Source: Arabidopsis thaliana
Lineage: Eukaryota > Streptophyta > Magnoliopsida > Brassicales > Brassicaceae
Length of the DNA: 64,000 nucleotides
Direction of reading: 5' to 3'
Assembly: GCF_000001735.4 (NCBI RefSeq)
Contig: NC_003076.8
Span: 7,006,001 to 7,070,000 of the forward strand
Every line of letters begins with the position of its first letter. Position 1 is the first letter of the stretch. This document shows positions 1-13,700 of this stretch, one piece after another. The notes below the pieces were generated by a model, which was not told the DNA's origin, ran no database searches, and saw only the letters and a list, made by a program, of their open reading frames with translations. A program made the position numbers and the translations under genes.

Positions 1-177
1 CCCCTCATCAAAATTTCTCGATGTTGTTTCGTTTCCACCATAATATGGACATACATGTCTTAGTATATATATATATGCTAATTTATTTCTCTGCCCCGAT
101 TATTTATGCCTAATTATTTTATTTACCCCCAATCCCCCATATATATATATATAAACTCATCAGTAGAAGAACTCCGG

Positions 178-1003
178 CTAAGTCACTAGAACTCCGGTGG
201 AGAAAATTTGGCCGGCGGTGTAAGGAGAGGTTGAGAATTTTGATCTACATCTCTCTTTCCTTTCATCATTTGCTATATGACTCGATCGACACTCTGTGCT
301 GCAAAATGCTTTTTCTCCTCTGCATATAAAAAGCAATAAGCAATCGAAAGATACGACCATAGTATAAAAATACTTATATATATGCTCCCAAGTTATACCT
401 GTAAATAAATATGTCTTGACCATGAAGTTTCTTCCTGCACAAGTAACATGAATTGAGGAAACCCAAACCCTGAAACTCTGGCGAATTCTCTGGAGATTCC
501 GTAACGACATCGACCACGAAAAGTCTTTCCCGACGATCATCGTTGATCTTACTTGAGAAACACTCAAACCCATCTTTGTCATAAACCCTTGTATTACAAG
601 ATCCACTTGGTCCATGGTGGCATGTCACCAACGTGTAATCCTCCTCGTCCATTATGAACATCTCCTCGTCTTCTCCGTCCGTGCTTCCACCATGGCTCAT
701 GAACTGAACCGGATCAGACCGGCCGGGTTGGTTCGGTTCCGATCTACAAACGCTCGTGATTCGACGAGTGTTTGAGTTCTCGAGCGCGGCTACAATCCCT
801 AGACCAACAGAGCCACCAAGATTGTCATCGTAGAATCTCTTTGAGCTGTTTCTTTGAGATATCTGAGGGAGAATCTTGAAATCCAGTGGGCTTTTAGGGC
901 TCGTCATCAAGACGTCGAAGAAAGGAGCCGCCGTGGATCGGTTGACACCGACGAGGAGCTCCGATATCTTTCCGATCATGGGATGGGTTCTTTTAGTAAG
1001 CAT
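178..1003 (-). CDS. FLZ14: FLZ-type (DUF581) zinc-finger protein, 248 aa, 2 exons
   Basis: Two exons: 1003-399 and 319-178. The donor at 398 and acceptor at 320 are GT-AG, and 605+142 nt closes in frame with stop TAG at 178-180. The C-terminus holds the FCS-like zinc finger: Cys-x2-Cys in SCYLCRKKL, then IYRGEKAFCSTECR, with the intron falling inside the finger after the IYR arginine. The N-terminus MLTKRTHPMIGKISELLVG is typical of the longer members of this family. FLZ proteins are plant-specific adaptors that bind the SnRK1 energy-sensing kinase. That role is family knowledge, not visible here. The middle is acidic and probably disordered. The symbol FLZ14 (At5g20700) is recalled from gene order and is less certain than the family call. 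Confidence 0.88.
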
Positions 1004-4000
1004 GATCTTGAGAGAGCAGAGTTTTGATGATCAGATTAAATCGAAAAAACAAAAACAAAAAGAAGAAACATAAAAGAAGAAGAAGAGAGAAGATTGGTGG
1101 TGTTTGTAAACCTCCACAGAGAAGAGAAGAGATGGGAGAGAGATGTGTTATTTATGGTGGAGTTGGTGGGAGAGTTGAGTTGAGAACCCTTTACACTACT
1201 TTTTATTTATTGCGGTATTTACAAAAAATCACGTGAACTATTCTTATTTCACGAATAAAACCCTTACTGTTTATCTTCAAAACTAAACTAAACCATAGAA
1301 TATCTAAATGACGTAACATGCCACGAAGCGTGTGAAGCTAATTCAAATCGAAATCTTTTGGATTTTTTTTATTATGAACGTCTAGAGAGAGAGAGTAGGA
1401 GTAGAATAGCTGATCCCAGGTTATTATCCAAGGAAAAACAGAAGAGAGAAATATATAAATTTGGTCTAATCAGTAGTGTCTTGATCTATTAATTGAATGT
1501 AGTACGTATGTAAGTATATTATAAGTACATGAGTAAGTCGTCAATTATAGTTATGAAGATTGTCAAAATACTAAAGCTAATTGACGCAAATATGATTTGG
1601 TACTTCTTTATACAAATAATAGTGTGGGTGACACGGTGTTAAACTGTTAGACTGTTAGTACTGTACATTATATTAATCTAGGTTAATTATTTCTTTAGTC
1701 ATAACTCATGGGGCAAATAATAGCTCTCTATTCATAAAAATAAAATTATGTACATGAGGCAAATAATAGCTCTTTAGTCATAAATCTATGTTACTAATAA
1801 GAAAACATAAATTGTTATAAAAATATGGAGATGAATTCATATGTGAAAAACAAATCATACTAATAGGGCTATACCACAAACGCTACGAGAGGATAGCTTT
1901 TGGTTTCGAAATTAACTTTTACAGCGTTATAAAGTTAGTTTCAAATGCATGCAAATGATGCGAATATGCAATCACAATCATCCATCCACAAACGCTATAC
2001 CCAAAAAAAAAAAAAGAAAAAAAAATCATGCAACCACAAAGATATATTAACGTTTTGTGAGCAGTAATGTCTAAACCAAACGCAACCATCTGTATTTGCC
2101 CAAACTTGTACATAACAGCAACACATGCATGTTTTCTTAGTTATTCAATAAATTAAACAAATATTTAGTTGAGTGTTATATGTATAAGCTGAATTGACAT
2201 AAACCCTAAACAATGCTTATAATGATTTAGATTTGAAAGATTTGTTTTTGTAAGAAAATCAAATAAAAGATTTTAAAATACTGACATAAAAACAATAATA
2301 AGAGAGATATTAAAACGAATATGAAGGTGAGGTGCCAATAAAAGAGTGGTCCACAAAGAGACAACTAATTTACTTTAAAAAATACAAACCAAAACACCAA
2401 AAAAGTCGAGATCGACAATGTGGCCAATGGATCCCACAGGCTAAATTAAAGAGGATTCGTTGAGCACTTTCATGAGATGTGGATACGTGGCATTCATCAA
2501 CAGCTACATTGTACCCTCCACTATTATTTTTCTGACTCGGATTTCTGTTTTACATTACTATTATTTCCTTTTTTATATGGTCCCATTCCCCTACTAAGAT
2601 CCCCCTATATGTATTTTCGCAGAATTATATAGGAAACTAAAAAGAAAATTTAAATTGTTCTACAACCAAAACAATCCGTCAAAATCATAAAATGAATTCC
2701 ATCAAATGAAATACAAAGTTTGTTTAATGAAAAATTTATATTTGAGCTCTAGGTAAAAATGACTCACAATTTTAATCAGTTGAGTGTTTAGGAAATTATA
2801 ATAGTCTTCACACATTTTAAAACAACTTACCCTATTTTGATTTTCAAAAAGGGAAATAGTGAAACTCTTAGAACTAAAAGTTGGGAGACAAAGATGGTTT
2901 GGTCTAATCTAAAACCAAGCACTAGGATTTGATTGAAAGTTTAAATTCCCAAAATTTGGATCCTTAACCGATTCTCCTCCCGGTTTATCGATATCGAGTT
3001 ATTTTTCTATATCCGGATTACAGATCTCTTTTTCCACAATTTTCTATATCCTTTTCTTTGCATAGCAAAAAATAAAAAAAAAAAAAAAAAAAAAATCATT
3101 TTTATCATATAGAATCCTTATAATGAGTGTGGCATGCTCATGCTTTGAATAATTAACGACCATGTTGTTATAAGTGAATGATGAGTTCACTTACTTTCTC
3201 TTACGTACGACATTTTATCATTAAAAATAGTTTAACTTTCTTGCAAACTTTATTTGTTCTCTGCCATTTTGTTAATAAATTTTCCAAAAAGTATTATTAC
3301 CAGCCTATCGTTTTTGTGTCAAATTTTTTACCAACGGTATAATTTTTTCTTACCTGTTTTTAAACAAACAAAATAATCTAACTAATGTGATCGATTAGCA
3401 CATAATTTTCCAAACCATTTTTTTGTCGAACATTATCCATTATAATTTTGTCGAACAAAAAAACTCTTCTTTCTCATCCCTAATTAATTGTTCGACGAAC
3501 ATAATCCAAAAGTGTTTTGCCTAGTCAATCCTTTATCCAAAAAAATAATTAAAAAATAACCTAGTCAATTACTGGAAAAGAAGAAGATATCCTAATCAAA
3601 TCCTATAAACTCTGAAAATCTATAATTAGATAAATTATTTAATTTCATTTTTTCCTACAACCTATTCAAATCCTAAAACGCTAAATACTTAAGATAGTAG
3701 ATAACTCCTAAGTTAAATCTATATATATAATGAGAAACTAAAATCATTTTCCACCGTTCCATACAAGTGAAAAATATACATATAAATATAGTTCATTAAA
3801 AACACACAAACTCTATCCGACAGTTTTCTGCATAAATATTCAATGCAAAATTTAAATGTTATCTTCTATTCTTCTTAGTTTATAAAACCAAATAATGTAC
3901 ATTTTTTTATTGAAAAGAAGTACCAGTAGTTTTATCCAAAAAAAAAGTACCGATAATGATGTCCGAATTTGAATTATTATTGATTATTGAAATGATAGAT

Positions 4001-4044
4001 TTAAATCCTAAATACTGTATAAACGTTTTTCTAATACATTTTCT

Positions 4045-4375
4045 TAAAGCAACTCCATTGGTTTATAATCAATTGGTTCTTAATTTTCATTCTTAACCTT
4101 GTTTTATATTAAAATGTTGTTTTTACAAAGTTAATAAAAGTTATAAAAAAAACTTAACTTATTTCTACTCCAATGGTTAAGAACTATTGGGTTCTTAAAA
4201 AACAACTTGGATGATTACTCAATACACAACACATGTCCTCTTCTTAGTTTTAAGAAAACATCTTAATTAAGATATAAATCTTAGAGATTTGTTGTTTGCA
4301 TTATATTTAATCAATTTAATAGGTAAAAATTAGCTAAGAATTATCTAAGAACCAAAGTTGGAATTGTTCTTATCT
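4045..4375. mobile_element. Degenerate MITE-like inverted repeat upstream of BGAL7
   Basis: The left end (4048-4083) reads AGCAACTCCATTGG followed by TTGGTTCTTAA. The right end, read on the other strand from about 4372, gives AACAATTCCAACTTTGG followed by TTCTTAGA. The two resemble each other as imperfect inverted repeats. A second internal copy of the theme (CCAATGGTTAAGAAC) lies at 4170-4186. There is no coding capacity and I could not define a target duplication, so the ends are approximate. Confidence 0.35.
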
Positions 4376-4465
4376 CAATTATCTAGTCAATCCTAAAATT
4401 AGATTTAATTAAGATATTGAACAGACAGATCTAAAAAATCGTAGGTTATTGTTCCATCAAAACTA

Positions 4466-4477
4466 CTATAAAAATAG
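4466..4477 (+). promoter_or_regulatory. TATA box of BGAL7
   Basis: CTATAAAAATAG sits about 60-70 bases before the BGAL7 start codon, leaving room for a leader of roughly 35-40 bases. This supports 4536 as the start codon. Confidence 0.5.
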
Positions 4478-4535
4478 TTCATCTTAAACCCTTCAAAAGC
4501 ACTTGTTTTCTACCGTAGAAACTCAACACTAAGCT

Positions 4536-7500
4536 ATGAAAATGAAACACTTCACTCGTCTCTTATCATTGTTCTTCATCCTCATTACTTCATTATCTTT
4601 GGCTAAATCAACCATTGTCTCTCATGATGAACGAGCCATCACAATTAATGGAAAACGCCGGATCCTACTTTCAGGCTCCATTCATTACCCACGAAGCACT
4701 GCTGATGTAACCATTAATGACTTAACACATCACTTTCATATGTTTTTTTCATCCATTTTCATGTTTTAGTGGCTTTTGGTTGCAGATGTGGCCTGATCTG
4801 ATCAACAAAGCCAAAGATGGTGGCTTAGATGCAATCGAGACGTACGTTTTTTGGAACGCACATGAACCAAAACGTAGGGAATACGATTTCTCGGGGAATC
4901 TCGATGTTGTTCGTTTTATCAAAACCATTCAAGACGCAGGTCTCTACTCCGTTCTTCGCATCGGACCTTATGTTTGCGCAGAATGGAATTATGGAGGCTT
5001 TCCCGTGTGGCTGCACAATATGCCCAACATGAAATTCAGAACAGTTAACCCTAGTTTCATGGTATAACCAAAACTTTGATTTGACAAATCTTGCTACTGT
5101 CAGATTCTTGAATTTCTTCAAATGTTTGCTTGAAATATCTTTATGGCAGAATGAAATGCAAAATTTCACTACAAAGATAGTGAAGATGATGAAGGAAGAG
5201 AAGCTCTTTGCTTCACAAGGCGGTCCAATTATCCTAGCTCAGGTATGTATTTTATCATTATGGAGGATGTTATGGGCATCCTTTATCCCCCGGACTGGCC
5301 CATTGGGCTCAGAATCAGCCTTTGACGACTATATATGTCATATACATCAAAAACGTTTTATTGATCATATTTTTTCCTCTATATTGGTATAAACCGGTTT
5401 TTTTTTTTTTTTTTTTTTTAACTTGTTCCTCCATATTTTAGATCGAGAATGAATACGGGAATGTGATCTCGTCGTATGGAGCAGAGGGTAAGGCCTACAT
5501 TGATTGGTGTGCCAACATGGCCAACTCTCTAGACATTGGTGTTCCATGGCTTATGTGCCAACAACCAAACGCTCCTCAGCCTATGCTCGAGACGTGCAAT
5601 GGATTCTACTGTGACCAGTACGAACCAACCAACCCGAGCACCCCAAAGATGTGGACAGAGAATTGGACCGGCTGGTTCAAGAATTGGGGAGGCAAACATC
5701 CTTACAGAACCGCTGAGGATCTTGCTTTTTCAGTTGCTAGATTCTTCCAAACCGGAGGAACTTTCCAAAACTATTACATGGTTAGATTCAGCTCATTTTT
5801 ATTCGTTAGTATTAGTAACCAATCTTATCTAAACCTTTTTTATTTAATGTGAAATTTTACAGTACCATGGTGGTACTAACTTTGGAAGAGTCGCTGGAGG
5901 TCCATACATCACCACTTCATATGATTACCATGCTCCTCTTGATGAATTCGGTATAAACAACTTAACAAACAAAAATGAAATATACATAACGCTTAAAATG
6001 TAGGATTATAGGGTCTTGACATATTTTTTTCAGGTAACTTGAACCAGCCTAAATGGGGTCACTTGAAACAGCTCCACACAGTCTTAAAATCCATGGAGAA
6101 ATCGCTGACTTACGGAAACATATCAAGAATCGATCTTGGCAACTCAATCAAGGTTAGATCCGGCTCTGTTTCTTTTGGTTATATGTTGACGTTATCATCA
6201 ATTAACATTCAACATGTTTGCTGTATCTGTAATAAGGCGACGATTTACACAACAAAGGAGGGATCAAGCTGCTTCATCGGTAATGTGAACGCAACTGCGG
6301 ATGCTTTAGTCAACTTCAAAGGAAAAGACTACCACGTACCGGCTTGGTCTGTAAGTGTTCTTCCGGACTGCGATAAAGAGGCTTACAACACTGCAAAAGT
6401 GAACACTCAAACATCAATCATGACCGAGGACTCTAGTAAGCCAGAGAGGCTGGAATGGACCTGGAGACCGGAGTCCGCTCAGAAGATGATTCTTAAAGGC
6501 AGTGGAGATCTCATTGCCAAGGGTCTTGTAGACCAAAAAGATGTTACAAACGATGCTAGTGACTATCTTTGGTACATGACTAGGTATATCTATGATCCAA
6601 CATATATATTAATTACCTAGACCTACAATATCTTGAAATAATTTGTATTGTCTTAACTTATTTTTGTATTCATTAGGCTTCATCTCGACAAGAAAGATCC
6701 ACTTTGGAGCCGAAACATGACGTTACGGGTTCACAGCAATGCCCATGTTCTACACGCTTACGTCAATGGAAAATACGTCGGTAACCAATTCGTAAAGGAC
6801 GGGAAATTTGATTACAGATTTGAGAGGAAGGTCAATCATCTCGTTCATGGGACTAATCACATTTCACTTCTCAGCGTTTCCGTTGGACTACAGGTAAGAT
6901 GTGAAACTATAGTTTTTATATAAATTTCTTTCTCCAAAATTTGTTGTGACAACTAAAGTTGTGGTCATATGTTATAGAATTATGGACCTTTCTTTGAGAG
7001 CGGACCAACTGGAATCAATGGTCCTGTGTCCTTAGTCGGATACAAAGGAGAGGAAACAATCGAGAAGGATCTCTCGCAGCATCAATGGGACTACAAGATT
7101 GGTTTGAATGGATACAACGACAAACTTTTCAGCATAAAATCTGTTGGTCACCAAAAATGGGCAAACGAAAAGCTACCTACTGGTCGGATGTTGACATGGT
7201 ACAAGGTCAGTATTAATTAAAACCTTCTACAAAAAAATTATTTGTTTTTGCAAATGAACGGTTTCTTACAATGAAATGTTATATCTTCAGGCAAAGTTCA
7301 AGGCTCCTCTTGGTAAGGAGCCAGTGATTGTGGACTTAAATGGTCTCGGGAAAGGTGAGGCTTGGATCAACGGTCAGAGCATTGGTCGTTACTGGCCGAG
7401 CTTTAACTCTAGCGATGATGGTTGCAAAGACGAATGTGACTACCGTGGGGCGTATGGTAGCGACAAATGCGCTTTTATGTGCGGCAAACCAACTCAAAGA

Positions 7501-7994
7501 TGGTAACTAAACTACTAATGGTTCCTTCATTACATCACATAACTTTGACTTATAATTATTAACGTTTCATTATTCTGAATCTCTGATGGCCGAACTCTTG
7601 TAGGTACCATGTTCCACGATCGTTCTTGAATGCGAGCGGACATAACACTATCACACTATTCGAAGAAATGGGCGGTAACCCGTCAATGGTGAACTTCAAG
7701 ACAGTAGTGGTTGGAACAGTTTGTGCCAGGGCTCATGAACACAACAAAGTGGAGTTGTCCTGCCATAACCGGCCGATTTCAGCCGTTAAATTTGCAAGCT
7801 TTGGAAATCCGTTGGGGCATTGTGGGTCATTCGCGGTTGGTACGTGCCAAGGAGACAAGGATGCTGCGAAGACCGTGGCTAAAGAGTGTGTTGGCAAACT
7901 CAACTGCACTGTCAATGTGTCTTCCGACACGTTTGGTTCTACTTTGGACTGTGGAGATTCACCTAAAAAATTGGCCGTGGAATTGGAGTGCTAG
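4536..7994 (+). CDS. BGAL7: Beta-galactosidase 7 (GH35) with C-terminal SUEL lectin domain, 826 aa
   Basis: Eleven exons rebuilt by GT-AG splicing: 4536-4706, 4786-5061, 5150-5242, 5442-5780, 5863-5950, 6034-6152, 6237-6583, 6677-6893, 6978-7205, 7291-7502 and 7604-7994. All phases close, giving 826 aa. Residues 1-23 form a signal peptide, so the enzyme is secreted to the apoplast or wall. The GH35 signature [15 protein letters not shown] spans exons 3-4 and carries the acid/base Glu. The nucleophile Glu is in [10 protein letters not shown] (exon 4). The C-terminus from about residue 745 is a cysteine-rich galactose-binding lectin (SUEL) domain, with [18 protein letters not shown] and a final ELEC. 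The family removes terminal beta-galactosyl residues from wall polymers. Gene order and length match At5g20710. Confidence 0.96.
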
Positions 7995-9014
7995 ATTAGA
8001 TCTTAGCTCTAGCTAGCTAGTGATTGCAATAATTTCCATCAAATAATGTCGTACTTGTTTTTGATCTATCAGGTTTTTTAGATGATTTGGATTTAGGATT
8101 GTGGAATAAATATTATGATCGAATAAAAGTTTCTCTTGTTTAAATATTTTATCTTGAGATGGTTTTTGTTCTGACCTTTATATTATTAAGCAACGACACT
8201 ACAATTTGTTTTCTCTGTTGTGTTAAGAAATAAGTTTCACAGTTTTCTCTTTAACAATAGCCACAATTTTGTTTATGTCAACATTAACCACATTTTATAG
8301 TATCTGTCGTGCTCTTAGCTAAGGCGAAGCATACTTCAAAAGATTAAATTACTTTCTCATTACACATAATATTTATGATTTTAAAAGTATTATCAGCATT
8401 CTCCTCATATAGTACTAAAATTCTTTTTTAATTTGGATAGTGTAATATTTTTGTGATTACCAAATAATAGATGTTTTAGCATGATTCATAACAAGAAAAA
8501 CATCTCAGAATGATTTACTAATCTATAAATTTCAGAAAGTGTGGCAAGAGGGTTAGGTAACGACCCGACCCGACCGCCCGGATCGGACCCGTTTAAGACA
8601 AAAAAGACCCACCCGGTTAGAGCGTTCTAGAACACTTGGGCAATAAAAAGAGAGGAGTCATGTGTTTTAGTCTATCTAACTCTCTCTCTACTGCAATTTT
8701 TAGGGTTTTATCCTCCGAAAGTCTCAACCTTTTTCTTATCCTCAACAAGGTATCATCACTCACTCTCTTCTCTTTAGCTACCCACTCCCTCTCTCTTCAC
8801 TGTCTATTCGTATTATAGAAATCCTTTACAACGAGAATTGAATACAAAGGTTTGAACTTTGGGCGGATAAAGTAATCTAGTTCGCTCAATAGTGGTTGGG
8901 TTTTACTCTTATTTTGGTGAATCTGGGAGAAATCTTCATTTTTGCCCATTTGTTTATCTGTCTCTCTCAGTTTCATACTAATTGAGAGTTTGTGTGTTTT
9001 GACGGATAGGAGAA
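7995..9014. other. BGAL7 3' flank and CPN20 promoter/leader
   Basis: The 3' flank of BGAL7 is followed by the CPN20 promoter. A GC-rich patch of repeated CCCGAC units at 8561-8600 stands out against the AT-rich surroundings. A telo-box-like TAGGGTTTTA lies at about 8701. A leader intron is plausible, from AACAAG|GTATCATC near 8747 to GGATAG|GAGAA at about 9010, just before the CPN20 ATG. The splice sites look good but are unconfirmed. Confidence 0.5.
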
Positions 9015-10354
<1,340 letters not shown>

Positions 10355-10703
10355 TTATGTTATATCTTTGTAATCTGCAACTTGTATCCCAATTGTGGAA
10401 ATTTTTTCCGTAAACGGCCTGAGCATAATCTGGAATAAAGACTTGAGTTTGAAAATGTGATTTTATTGCTGATTTCATGTTTTTCCTTCTCTTTTTGGTT
10501 ACAAGCGGTTTCAGTTGATCAGTTAAACTTGGTAGAAACAGTGACTCACAGCAAATAAAATCTCCGTGTAAACTTAGTGGAAGATATTTTACAGGTAAAT
10601 GCTCTACAGTGCCCAGTGGAAACTTGAGACATGTTATCAACGAGAAGTTATATTACAAAACGAAGAAAAAAGAATCTTTGTCTGTGAGAGAACTCTTCTG
10701 CCA
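10355..10703. other. Shared 3' region between convergent CPN20 and ARF7
   Basis: Only 349 bases separate the two stop codons of these convergent genes. The two 3' UTRs must lie in this interval and may overlap. No other gene is seen. Confidence 0.6.
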
Positions 10704-13700
10704 TCACCGGTTAAACGAAGTGGCTGAGTTATCATCATAATGACCTCTCCAAGCATTGCCACTGTCACCGCCACTACAAGCTTGATTAGTAACTGGTACA
10801 CCGGCAAAGTTCCCGTCTAAGCTCATCTGCTGAACCTCAGCTGATGAAAGGATCTTAATGCTCTGAACACAGTTTACGAATTCTCTGCAAAAATCACGAT
10901 TTTAAAGGTTAGCAAAAAAATAATGGAACTTCTAACAGTCTGATGTGTGAATGTAATTGCTCTCTACTTACTCCCATGGATCATCGCCGACGAGGAGGAT
11001 GTCATTTTCATGATCGACATAAACAAGTTTCCAGTCAGATGTTTGAGGATCTTCGAGCTGTCCTTCGATCCCAAACATGCGCGCTAGATCATGCCTCAGC
11101 TCATCGTAACCTCTGTAACGGTTGACGTCTATTGATCTCCCCACTGAGCCTCGTTTTTGCACCTGTAGGAAAATTTAACATTTGTCAAACCGAAAACATA
11201 ACCCAAATATCAACAAGCATAGATCAGAGCACAATCGAACCTTTGTATAAGTTCGCATTCGCTGAGTCTGAGCTGGCCACAATCCACCACCAAGAACTCC
11301 AGCATCGTTGACAGCTAGATCGTTCGAAATGGCGGGCACATTGGGGACACCAAAAGATTGAGTTCTTACAGCTGAAGTAGACATCTCTGTACCAATGTCA
11401 TTTGTCACTCCTCCATAGTTTGAAAGCATGTTCTGAAGATCTTTCTGGGAGTCATATCCCCTCGAGAGTAGCGTGTCAGGCACAAAGCCATTATCAACAT
11501 TAGCTCCACCGAGCAAGCTGTTCCTGGAATCACCGTCAAGGCCAAAAGTTGGAGCCAAGAAATTTTGTTGTCTGTTGTTTTCGCCTCCATCTAAACCGTA
11601 AGAAGTTCCAGAGGCAGATGCTTCTAGTTGATGATCTGTTAAACTAGCTTTGGACTTTTGCTGACCCACGAGTTCTTGTTTTAGCCGCATATCGGATTTG
11701 CTGTAAAGATCCTGAACAAGATTACCAGACATATCAATCGCTGCATCAGGTATCAAGATCGCTGGCCCGCTTTGGCTTCTGTTGAGAAAGCCTGAAGAAG
11801 AGATCTGACAGTTGTTGGTGGAAGGCGACGTTGAAGAGGAAGGTGCATCTCCTCCATCTGTGATGCCTGAATAAGCTTTGACCCCTCCCCCAACCGGTGG
11901 GTTTTGTTTTTCCTGAGGTCGGCTCACCAGCATTTGAGGTGGTTGCAACGTCGATAAGCCATTGTTAGTGCAAGATGACGGAAACTGATGACCTTGAGAG
12001 AGAGTAGGCAGCTGTTGCAACTGCTGGCTTTGCAATTGATGGTGTGGTAACTGAGACTGCGGCGAAAGAAATTGCTGCTGCTGTTGCTGTTGTAATCTCT
12101 GTAACAGCTGAAACTGTATATGCGGCTGTTCCAAGAGACTCTGCTGGAATATCTGTTGGGCCTGTGCCTGGTGAGCTTTCTGCTGCAAAAGTGTTTGCTG
12201 ATTCTGCCCGTTGAGACCAGGAGGCTGCTGCTGTTCTACTTGTCGTGAAAACTGTGTCTCTTGCGGCGGTGCGGACATCAGATTGGATGAAGACTTGCTG
12301 GTTTCAATTACACTACTCTGGCTAGTGCTAGCACCTAAATGGTGATGTGCTTGTTGAAGTTGCTTAGACTGTTGTTGTTGCTGTTGAAAGCTTTGATTAA
12401 GGGAGCTGGACGGAGGCGTGATGACACTGCTTGCCATTGATCCCGAAACTAATTGTGGTTGCAAATGATGTGTAGATGCTTGTTGCGACTGATGCTGCTG
12501 CGCTGCTTGTTGACCATTGTAAAGCTGATTCTGTGGAACCTGAAGTTGCTGCAACTTATGTTGTTGTAACTGTTGTGGCTGTGGATGCGAGTGAGATTGC
12601 AATGGCTGTGTTCTTAGCTGCTGCTGCTGAGTCTGTTGCTGTAACGGTTGTTGATGTTGTTGCTGCAGTTGTTGTTGTTGTTGCTGCTGGAGCAATTGTT
12701 GTTGTTGCTGAGACTGCGATTGATTGTTGTTGCTGTGTTGTTGAGACTGCAATTGTTGTTGCTGCTGCAGCAACTGTTGTTGTTGTTGCTGTTGTTGAGA
12801 CTGCGATTGCTGTTGTTGATGGTTCAAAGAGGAGTGCAACAATTGCTGCAGCTGCTGTTGTTGGGACAACGTAGTTGGTGGCTGAGGCAACTGAGACATT
12901 GGGGCTTGCTGATTCTGTTTGTTAAATTGGAGATTTGAGGAGGAAATCCCCCCGTGCGGCGTCTGAAAGCTCAGTAACTTGGAGGGATCATCAGTGCCGC
13001 CAAGATTGTTGTGCAGCGCCGCGGTTGGCGAAAGCATTGATGGGAAGAAACCTGGCTGTGCAGCAGCAGAGGGTAGCTGGCCGTTCTGCTGCTGCATATT
13101 CATCCACTGAACTAAACTCAGACCAGGAAAGATAGTACTCGAAGGGTCTTTCATCTCTAAGCTATTATCAAGCCATGGCATTGCTCTCTTCAGTGCAGAC
13201 TCCATGTCAGTCTCATCATCTGCAAGAGCACCGGAAATTCCGTCCTTGAGGAGATTCAAAGAAGTTGTGTCGAAATGAAATGGTACAAAAATTTACCTGG
13301 CATTCCAGGTTGTCCAGAAAAGCGAGGTCGGAAAAATGGAGGAGGACATATGTAGAAAGGAGTTAAAACCGGTTCAATGTCCCAAACTGAAACTCGACTG
13401 GGCCTATCACCAGCAGCTGACTCATCCCATCCAATCTTTAGCAGAAACAGAAACAAAGCATAACTAAAATGAATGGTGCAATGTATCAAGAAAGACAAAT
13501 CTGACATTCATCATGAGTTTTACTTCAAACTACCTGAAGATTCCGCCACTGAGAGTTTTTCCATCTCACTGGATCAAGATCACTGATACCGGTAACTGTA
13601 CCCATATACCGACGAACTCCACATTCTTCAGTCTCAAATATCATTCTAAACCGCATACCGAGGGAAACTTGAGCGTACATCGCTTTGGTATACTTGGCTA

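Larger units (their letters stand above)
1004..4535. other. Intergenic region between FLZ and BGAL7
   Basis: About 3.5 kb of AT-rich DNA with no ORF that looks conserved. The first 150 bases are the purine-rich leader of the FLZ gene. A long poly-A run lies at about 3068-3093. The direct motif CCACAAACGCTA occurs near 1875 and again near 1985, which may mark an old small transposon. A clearer MITE-like repeat is listed separately at 4045-4375. The last 100 bases are the BGAL7 core promoter. Confidence 0.6.

Noticed and set aside
4825..5169. 114-aa ORF antisense to BGAL7 exons 2-3
   Set aside because: Shadow of the conserved GH35 coding sequence; runs across an intron.
12476..12938. Two ORFs of 132 and 96 aa on the + strand
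   Set aside because: They are the antisense of the ARF7 CAG/CAA tract and translate to Val/Ala and Leu runs.
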